A stretch of 55,554 bases of DNA from a virus. The position numbers and the translations under genes are program-made. The stretch is from positions 1 through 55,554 of the IMG/VR virus record IMGVR_UViG_3300033148_006010; one strand, given 5' to 3'. Every line of letters starts with the position of its first letter. Position 1 is the first letter of the stretch. Shown one piece after another: positions 50,865 through 55,554 of this stretch. A model generated the notes under the pieces. The model was not told the origin of the DNA. It did not search any database and saw nothing but the letters and a program-made list of their open reading frames with translations.

Positions 50865-51631
50865 TAGATATTGTAATAGTAAATTATAATTATGGTAAAT
50901 ATATAATACCTTTATTAAATTCATTACTTAAATGTCAAGATGTGTCTTTTATAAATCAAACCATAACAGTTGTTGATAATAAATCTAAAGATGATTCTGT
51001 TCAATTAATTACTGATTGGCTTTATAATAAAGATTTTTCGTGTAATTTAATTATGTCTGAAAATAAAGGTTATGCTCATGCTGTTAATTTAGGGGCAAGA
51101 ATTAATAAAAGTAAATATATCATGATTTTAAATGCAGATATGCTTGTTTTGGATAGTTTTTGGAAAGAGAAATTTATAGATACATTTGAATCAGAGAAAA
51201 ATATTGCAGTTGTAGGGTGTAAATTAATTGACCAGTTTAAAAAAGTTGTTGGTGCGGGTACTATGGGTACATTTCAACGTAGACAATTTAGAGCTTATGG
51301 TGTGAACGATTCTGCGATTCCTAGCGATATTTTTAATCAACCTGCAGATTGTATTAATGTTTGTGGTGCGGCTTATATGGTTCGTCGTGATATATTTGAA
51401 AAGCTTGGAGGTTTTGATGAAGATTTTTTTATGTATTATGAAGAAGAATTTTTTTCAATTAAGGTTCAAAAATTGTTAGGAATGAAAGTTAGATATATAC
51501 CTTATACAACATTTTTACATTATTCAAATCCGTCCGGAAAGTTTAATAACGAAAATCGTTATCAAAGAATATCAGGTAAAACTTTCATAAGGAAATGTAA
51601 AGAAATAGGAATACAGGGGGTTCAGGTATGA
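50861..51631 (+). CDS. Glycosyltransferase family 2, rhamnosyltransferase-like (256 aa)
   Basis: IDIVIVNYNYGKYIIPLLNSLL, TVVDNKSKDDSV and ILNADMLVLDSF mark a GT2 enzyme; the later CGAAYMVRRDIFEKLGGFDEDFFMYYEEEFFSIKVQ is the typical 'GGFDE.FFMY.ED.d' motif of rhamnosyltransferase-like members. Acceptor unknown. It overlaps its neighbours by four bases on both sides. Length is close to the family norm, so intact. Confidence 0.8.
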   Translation: MIDIVIVNYNYGKYIIPLLNSLLKCQDVSFINQTITVVDNKSKDDSVQLITDWLYNKDFSCNLIMSENKGYAHAVNLGARINKSKYIMILNADMLVLDSFWKEKFIDTFESEKNIAVVGCKLIDQFKKVVGAGTMGTFQRRQFRAYGVNDSAIPSDIFNQPADCINVCGAAYMVRRDIFEKLGGFDEDFFMYYEEEFFSIKVQKLLGMKVRYIPYTTFLHYSNPSGKFNNENRYQRISGKTFIRKCKEIGIQGVQV

Positions 51632-52332
51632 GTATAATAGGTGCGTGTGTGGTTTATAATAATCAACATATTTTTCATAAACCATTAGAAACATTTAGAG
51701 CTTTATGTGATAAAATAATTATAGTAGATGATTGTTCTGGATTTTTTTATAAAGGAATGATTCAAAAATATTATAATAAGAATAATTGGCGAGTATATGC
51801 ATTAGGCAAAAAAACGAAGAAAGAAATTGAAAGACGTTCTAAATTATGGAATTTAATTTGTGAAGATAGTACTGAAAATGATTGGATTGTTTTGCTTGAT
51901 TCAGATGAATCTTATCACGAAAAAGACTGGAAGCATTTGTTAGATTTAATGAATCAATATAAAAACGATGACCATATACGATATATTGCTACTAGATTAT
52001 ATAACATGTGGAGCGAAACGGAATATAGAATAGATGGTTACTGGAATCCTAAATTTGAATTAAAAAGGCGAATTTTTAAACTTAAAAAAGGAGATTATGT
52101 GCCTAGAAATTTTAATCCGAATATTATAGAATGTGGCGAAGTTCCTAGTTATGTTTTCGGATTAAGTGGTATAAATACGGAATGTAAATTGCTTCATTGG
52201 GGCTATGTTTTACCCAAAGAAAGACAGCGTAAATACGAATTTCATAAAAAAGTAGACCCTGAAGGAAAATTTCATTTATCTTCTCATATAGACAGTATAA
52301 TTCAAAAACCTACATTGACGACATTGACATGA
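51628..52332 (+). CDS. Glycosyltransferase family 2-like (234 aa)
   Basis: The start IIGACVVYNNQHIFHKPLETFRALCDKIIIVDDCS is a GT-A type N-terminus, and WIVLLDSDESYHE gives the DXD site near residue 85. The C-terminal part (KLLHWGYVLPKERQRKYEFHKKVDPEGKFH) has the 'HWGY' pattern seen in phage and capsule GT2-like enzymes of the 'galactosyl-hydroxylysine' or 'TPR-free' type. Substrate unknown. ATGA overlap at both ends. Confidence 0.7.
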   Translation: MSIIGACVVYNNQHIFHKPLETFRALCDKIIIVDDCSGFFYKGMIQKYYNKNNWRVYALGKKTKKEIERRSKLWNLICEDSTENDWIVLLDSDESYHEKDWKHLLDLMNQYKNDDHIRYIATRLYNMWSETEYRIDGYWNPKFELKRRIFKLKKGDYVPRNFNPNIIECGEVPSYVFGLSGINTECKLLHWGYVLPKERQRKYEFHKKVDPEGKFHLSSHIDSIIQKPTLTTLT

Positions 52333-53462
52333 AAAAAATAGCATTAATTAATCCTGCAAGTTCTTTTTTAGTTCATGATGGAGATAGACCACCTTTAAAT
52401 CTTGCTTATCTTGCTACAAGTGTTAGGCAATCACACGATATAAAAATTTTTGATTTTTCTATAAATAATCATTTAAAATTACTCAGAGAAATTAGAAAAT
52501 ATAATCCTGATATTATTGGATATACTGCTACTACTCCTACTTTTCCTGAAACTGTAAGATTATTAAAAGAAATATCGGTTATTGTACCGACAGCTATAAA
52601 TGTTATCGGTGGTGTCCATGCTACAATTATGCCTAAATATTGTTTAAAATGGTTTGATTATGTAATTATAGGTGAAGCTGATTTTAGTTTTAAGAAATTT
52701 TGTAGCGAAGAAAAACCGAAAGATAGAATTATTAAATCTGATACGATATATAAAATTGATGGACTATTACCAGCACGAGATTTATTGCCTATGAATAAGT
52801 ATAACATGCAATTAGATAACGAAAAATGTACAATTATAATTACTTCAAGGGGATGCCCTTATGGATGTATTTATTGTAGTTCGATTGCTGGTAAAAGAGT
52901 AAGATTAAATAGTGCCGAAAATGTTGTTAATGAAATTGGTGATATAATGAGTAAATATAATTATAGAAGTTTTTATTTTCTTGATGATATATTTACTATA
53001 GATAGATTTCGGGTATTTGAAATTTGTAGATTAATAAGAGAAAGAAAATTGAATATTGAATTTAGAATTACTACTAGAATTGATTTAGTTGATAAGGTTA
53101 TGTTAAATGTTTTAAAAGCATCTGGTTGTAAAATGATTTGTTATGGTTTAGGATCTGGTTCCGATAGAATGTTAAAATTTTATAATAAGAAATTTCAAGT
53201 ACAAGATATTAAAAGAGTTGTTAATATGACTAAACAAGTTGGCATTGAAATAAAAGGGTTTTGGATGCATTCTAAATATGAAAATATAGAGGATGGAAAC
53301 GATACTGATAGTCTTATAAAGGAATTAAATTTAAAAGAAAATGGCATATACGATTTAGTTGTATATCCAGGTTCTGAATTGTGGCGAAGGGAAATGAAAA
53401 ATATAGAGCCAGATATTCAATATTTTGAAAAATTATATCATGGAGGAAAGAATAATGCGTAA
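52329..53462 (+). CDS. B12-binding-like radical SAM protein (377 aa)
   Basis: Residues 1-125 form a cobalamin-binding-like Rossmann domain (ALINPASSF...DRPPLNLAYLAT, NPDIIGYTATTPTF, NVIGGVHATIMP, YVIIGEADFSF), but no DxHxxG motif is visible, so B12 may not bind. The radical SAM core has C176-x3-C180-x2-C183 (RGCPYGCIYC), FLDDIF and CYGLGSGSD. Related enzymes methylate or rearrange lipids, sugars and peptides. At 377 residues it is slightly short at the C-terminus. It lies in the glycan cassette. Confidence 0.8.
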   Translation: MKKIALINPASSFLVHDGDRPPLNLAYLATSVRQSHDIKIFDFSINNHLKLLREIRKYNPDIIGYTATTPTFPETVRLLKEISVIVPTAINVIGGVHATIMPKYCLKWFDYVIIGEADFSFKKFCSEEKPKDRIIKSDTIYKIDGLLPARDLLPMNKYNMQLDNEKCTIIITSRGCPYGCIYCSSIAGKRVRLNSAENVVNEIGDIMSKYNYRSFYFLDDIFTIDRFRVFEICRLIRERKLNIEFRITTRIDLVDKVMLNVLKASGCKMICYGLGSGSDRMLKFYNKKFQVQDIKRVVNMTKQVGIEIKGFWMHSKYENIEDGNDTDSLIKELNLKENGIYDLVVYPGSELWRREMKNIEPDIQYFEKLYHGGKNNA

Positions 53463-53586
53463 GGAAACTATTTTGGATTATATTTGTCCAAAATGCGGTT
53501 ATAATAGGTGGAAAACTGTAATTAAAGGTAAAAAATATCAATGTAGAAACAAGAATTGTAATTATATTAAGGAGATGAAACGATGA
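53455..53586 (+). CDS. Zinc-ribbon peptide (43 aa)
   Basis: GGAGGAAAGAATA precedes ATG 53455. The product reads YICPKCGYNRWKTV and then YQCRNKNCNYIKEM: two Cys pairs forming a zinc ribbon. It overlaps the radical SAM gene by 8 bases and the next gene by four. Small ribbons like this often bind nucleic acid, but no partner is evident in a glycan cassette. Confidence 0.6.
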   Translation: MRKETILDYICPKCGYNRWKTVIKGKKYQCRNKNCNYIKEMKR

Positions 53587-54365
53587 GCAGGGTTTTACTT
53601 ATAGCAGGTGGATATAGGTTAGGCGACAGTTTCCATCTTATTCCTATATTACGCAAATTAGCTCAAAAACATGATGAAATAACATGGATTACTGGAGAAT
53701 ATGCTAGAGAAGTATCTACCTTTTTAGCTTCTGTTTCGAATTTAAAAATTAAACATTTAAGAATTATGAGTGAGTATAGAAAACCTGGAGACATAACAGA
53801 CAGGGAACGATTTGTTAATCATATATTTTATAATGATGGTAGGAATAGAGATGAAATAAATCCTAAACAATTTGATGAAATAGTAACAGATGTTCGCTGT
53901 AGTTTTGAAATTGCTTATAATTATAAAGGTTATATTGGTAATTATCCAGAATTAACTACTATTGATTTACTTATTGAAAAAAAATCTTTACCTTATATAT
54001 GTGTTCAACCTGATAGTATATCAAAACAGAAATCTATAAAAAGTTTAGTAAATCTTGATTATCCTTTACGCACTTATACTTTGGGTTGTAAAAATGAATT
54101 GCTAGTTTTTAAATCGCAAGATGCTAGACAAATTCCGTATGAAGAATCTATGAAATTGCTTTATCAGTCAAGATTTAATGTATGTATTCATTCTAGTTTT
54201 GCATGTGCAAGTTTTTACTTTAATAAGCCTACAATTATTATCCATTTTTTTAATGGGCAGTTCAAATTTGGCAAGTTTCATAATAACTGTTTAGACCTTG
54301 TAACTCCTACAGGAAAACAGATAGAACAAGCTATGAGAGAATACGCTGAAAAATACAAGTCTTAA
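53583..54365 (+). CDS. GT9-like glycosyltransferase (260 aa)
   Basis: The N-terminus VLLIAGGYRLGDSFHLIPILRKLAQKHDEITWITG has the 'G..GD.....P.l..L' pattern of GT9 (heptosyltransferase-like) enzymes, as in the 27682 fusion. The C-terminal half has FNVCIHSSFACASFYFNKPTIIIHF, resembling the donor-side 'H......A......vvlfg' region. It is shorter than typical GT9 enzymes (~330). It is the last gene of the cassette. Confidence 0.6.
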   Translation: MSRVLLIAGGYRLGDSFHLIPILRKLAQKHDEITWITGEYAREVSTFLASVSNLKIKHLRIMSEYRKPGDITDRERFVNHIFYNDGRNRDEINPKQFDEIVTDVRCSFEIAYNYKGYIGNYPELTTIDLLIEKKSLPYICVQPDSISKQKSIKSLVNLDYPLRTYTLGCKNELLVFKSQDARQIPYEESMKLLYQSRFNVCIHSSFACASFYFNKPTIIIHFFNGQFKFGKFHNNCLDLVTPTGKQIEQAMREYAEKYKS

Positions 54366-54432
54366 TATCCTCGACGATAAAAGTCGTATTGTAAGGTAGT
54401 ATAAATCGGTATAAACTTTTTTAAAATAACTA

Positions 54433-54461
54433 TTGACAATAAATGGTATATGTACTATACT
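54433..54461 (+). promoter_or_regulatory. Consensus sigma70 promoter before the small early-type genes
   Basis: TTGACA (54433-54438) and TATACT (54456-54461) have the optimal 17-base spacer. The transcript would start near 54468, giving a ~170-base leader before the ATG at 54640. The bases 54366-54432 before it hold no gene; a small CGAC/GTCG hairpin lies near 54372-54386 without a U-tract. Confidence 0.75.
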
Positions 54462-54479
54462 GTTAGTGTAAGAAGATGT

Positions 54480-54640
54480 AAAACTAAGGGGTTTGAGAAA
54501 GTGTTAAAACTAAGGGAAAAACAATCAAAAAATCTTGTAAAAAATCAAAGGGACAGGTTTACCCTTAGTTCGTTTGGTACTCAGCCAAACACCCTGTCCC
54601 TAAATTTGCATAGTAAAAAACTAAGGGGGGTAAAATTTAT
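54480..54640 (+). promoter_or_regulatory. Leader with a possible pseudoknot switch over the Shine-Dalgarno
   Basis: AAAACTAAGGG occurs three times: 54480-54490, 54506-54516 and 54617-54627; the third includes the SD of the gene at 54640. The exact complement CCCTTAGTT is at 54562-54570. It is presented inside a closed unit: stem AGGGACAGG (54549-54557) with CCTGTCCCT (54593-54601), and a hairpin GTTTGG/CCAAAC (54572-54590) with loop TACTCAG. The exposed complement can pair either with the two upstream copies or with the SD copy, a design like a competitive switch. Alternatively the repeats are protein operators. Confidence 0.5.
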
Positions 54641-54839
54641 GTCTGAATTAAATTTAGTTTGGAAAAATAGTATTGAAAAAGAACAAGCGTGTAGATTGAT
54701 AGAAGAACAGAAAAAGACGAATGACAGATTGATAAAAACGACTCGACAGCTTGAAATAAAATTGATAGTAGCAGAAGCATTTAACGATAGGTTGATTAAG
54801 GAAAAAGAAGAATTAAATAGAAAATTAAAAGAAATATGA
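54640..54839 (+). CDS. Small coiled-coil protein behind the structured leader (66 aa)
   Basis: AAGGGGGG lies 9 bases before ATG 54640 (MSELNLVWKNSIEKEQACRLIEEQKK). The frame is open further upstream, but that part lies in the leader and has no coding character. The product is one long helix with heptads ending EKEELNRKLKEI; probably a dimeric coiled coil. First gene of the promoter at 54433. Function unknown; being the first gene behind a switch-like leader suggests a regulated early protein. Confidence 0.6.
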
Positions 54840-55006
54840 TAGTAACAGGTATATATATAAAAGGCAATAGAGAAATGATTGTGGCTTATAATATTTTAAA
54901 AAAGGGAAATAAGTTTATTCCTGTATCTGGTACATATTATAGAAAATATAATATTAACGATATAGAATATAATAAATTATTAGGAAGGAGTAAAAAATGT
55001 ATATAA
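54836..55006 (+). CDS. Small hypothetical protein (56 aa)
   Basis: Starts on an ATGA overlap with the previous gene. The peptide is MIVTGIYIKGNREMIVAYNILKKGNKFIPVSGTYYRKYNIND and a charged end: likely a small beta-sheet protein. No motif recognised. It overlaps the next gene by 10 bases. Confidence 0.45.
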   Translation: MIVTGIYIKGNREMIVAYNILKKGNKFIPVSGTYYRKYNINDIEYNKLLGRSKKCI

Positions 55007-55155
55007 GACAATGTTGTCATTGTAAGAAATATTTAGGAATTAAAGCTATATGGAGTTGTAGAAGTTTTAAGGCATTTTTGAAAGGATTGTTTATTATGCA
55101 GGGGATAATTCACGGTTATTGTCGTTTTTGCGAACGGAATGTGTTTGTAAGGTAG
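54997..55155 (+). CDS. Small cysteine-rich protein (52 aa)
   Basis: GGAAGGAG precedes ATG 54997. The product has CCHCKK near the N-terminus and GYCRFCERN near the C-terminus, separated by a basic hydrophobic helix: a split zinc-binding layout. Its function is unknown. It overlaps the preceding gene by 10 bases. Confidence 0.5.
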   Translation: MYIRQCCHCKKYLGIKAIWSCRSFKAFLKGLFIMQGIIHGYCRFCERNVFVR

Positions 55156-55238
55156 TAAACTATTAAAAAATAAAAATACCCATTTTAAATCGCAAATATA
55201 TGCAAAAAATAAATTAATATATTAGAAAGGAGATAAAA

Positions 55239-55358
55239 ATGACTATATTGCAGATAAATCAAGTAAGGGCAGAATTGGCAGATAAGTTAGAAAATTATGA
55301 AATTACAGAGGATGAATACTGGTTTGAAATAGAAGAAATGATAAGAAATTTAGAATAA
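55239..55358 (+). CDS. Small acidic helical protein (39 aa)
   Basis: GAAAGGAG precedes ATG 55239. It encodes MTILQINQVRAELADKLENYEITEDEYW and a further acidic helix ending IRNLE. The acidic, helical style matches other small genes at this end. The 83 bases before it (55156-55238) are AT-rich without an ORF. Confidence 0.5.
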   Translation: MTILQINQVRAELADKLENYEITEDEYWFEIEEMIRNLE

Positions 55359-55379
55359 TTTTTATAAAGGAGAAATGAT

Positions 55380-55442
55380 ATGGATTAGATGAAAGATATA
55401 TTTTCAGAACACGAAAAACAAATAGGGAATACAAACTCATAG
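55380..55442 (+). pseudogene. Short ORF with an early in-frame TAG
   Basis: AAAGGAG ideally serves ATG 55380, but this reads only Met-Asp before TAG (55386-55388). A second ATG at 55389 in the same frame continues MKDIFSEHEKQIGNTNS to TAG at 55440. Reinitiation could express the 17-residue peptide, or the gene is a remnant. It is the second small gene of the window with an early in-frame stop. Confidence 0.3.
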
Positions 55443-55451
55443 GAGGAAACG

Positions 55452-55554
55452 ATGAAAATAAATACAATCAGACACGGAGACTTACTACTACAAAGAATAG
55501 ACAAGCTACCAGAAGGACTTAAAGAAGCAAACACAAAAGTTATTATGACAGGGA
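55452..55554 (+). CDS. Truncated gene at the right edge, conserved phage protein type
   Basis: AGGAGGAAAC precedes ATG 55452, a strong start. The visible 34 residues (INTIRHGDLLLQRIDKLPEGLKEANTKVIMTG) match the N-terminus of a small protein I know from several phages only as hypothetical, with the 'RHGD..l..i..LP.G' pattern. The frame runs off the window, so length and end are unknown. Confidence 0.55.
   Translation, partial: MKINTIRHGDLLLQRIDKLPEGLKEANTKVIMTG

Noticed and set aside
54450-54639. In-frame upstream extension of the 54640 gene to 54450
   Set aside because: It begins before the predicted transcript start and covers the structured leader; a strong SD precedes ATG 54640.
1-55554. 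Alternative genetic code suggested by the in-frame stops
   Set aside because: TAA, TAG and TGA all end genes at sensible overlaps throughout (for example TAG at 2979, TAA at 330, TGA at 3593), and frames after these stops are not coding-like.
1-55554. Genes on the minus strand
   Set aside because: All minus-strand ORFs lie opposite longer, motif-bearing plus-strand genes and have low-complexity or Phe/Ile/Leu-rich translations; none has a convincing SD or motif.
1-55554. CRISPR arrays, tRNA genes, integrase or reverse transcriptase
   Set aside because: No regularly spaced repeats with unique spacers, no cloverleaf with GTTC-type T-loop, and no integrase, transposase or reverse transcriptase motifs were found apart from the intein endonuclease.

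Overview
The window reads as the larger part of the genome of a tailed double-stranded DNA phage with siphovirus architecture. It is strongly AT-rich and every credible gene lies on the + strand, usually with 1-14 base overlaps (ATGA, TAATG) and AGGAGG-type ribosome binding sites. The host is most likely a diderm (Gram-negative) bacterium: the phage encodes an OmpA/Pal-type lipoprotein, a spanin-like lipoprotein with a membrane anchor, and LPS-type (GT9) glycosyltransferases. The host phylum cannot be named from this sequence. No integrase, excisionase or recognisable repressor was found, so there is no evidence for a temperate lifestyle. Both ends cut through genes, and both ends carry the same style of very small, strongly SD-led genes, so the map may be circularly permuted.

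Layout. (1) 1-1369: small early-type ORFs, one with an in-frame stop, then a candidate promoter and a leader with two interlocked inverted repeats. (2) 1366-13445: replication, recombination and nucleotide metabolism: ERCC4-type nuclease, primase-helicase, an iteron-rich candidate origin, SF2/SNF2 helicase, DNA methyltransferase, HAD-type phosphatase behind a structured leader, a MazZ-like dATP/dGTP pyrophosphohydrolase, a Cas4/RecB-like nuclease and a RecT annealase. (3) 13452-15338: small regulators (KTSC, two paralogous HTH proteins, a Cys/His peptide) and operator-like repeats. (4) 15339-27566: packaging and head: possible small terminase, Pal-like lipoprotein, large terminase with an HNH intein, portal, Mu-F/SPP1 gp7-like protein, XkdF-like protease, exported fibre-like proteins, scaffold-like protein, major capsid protein. 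(5) 27682-41291: a GT9-GT2 glycosyltransferase fusion inside the head operon, head-tail connectors, tail tube, tail assembly chaperones joined by a probable -1 frameshift, an 870-residue tape measure, distal tail and tip proteins, and exported fibre-like proteins. (6) 41361-42756: lysis (holin candidate, amidase endolysin, u-spanin-like protein). (7) 42760-54365: an ~11.5 kb accessory cassette under its own consensus promoter: papain-like and zincin-like proteins, HTH-phosphoesterase, about eight glycosyltransferases, a LicD-like transferase, two radical SAM enzymes and a decayed iron alcohol dehydrogenase. (8) 54366-55554: a second consensus promoter, a leader with a possible pseudoknot over the Shine-Dalgarno sequence, and small early-type genes.

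How the parts may work together. Region 2 can supply replication and annealing-type recombination. Regions 4-6 form a complete virion and lysis programme. The glycosyltransferase cassette plus the fusion enzyme next to the capsid gene points to glycan modification of either the virion or the host envelope. The most novel-looking items are the 54433-54640 leader, the capsid-adjacent glycosyltransferase fusion with the downstream glycan cassette, the Sec-exported fibre-like gene pairs, and several structured untranslated regions.
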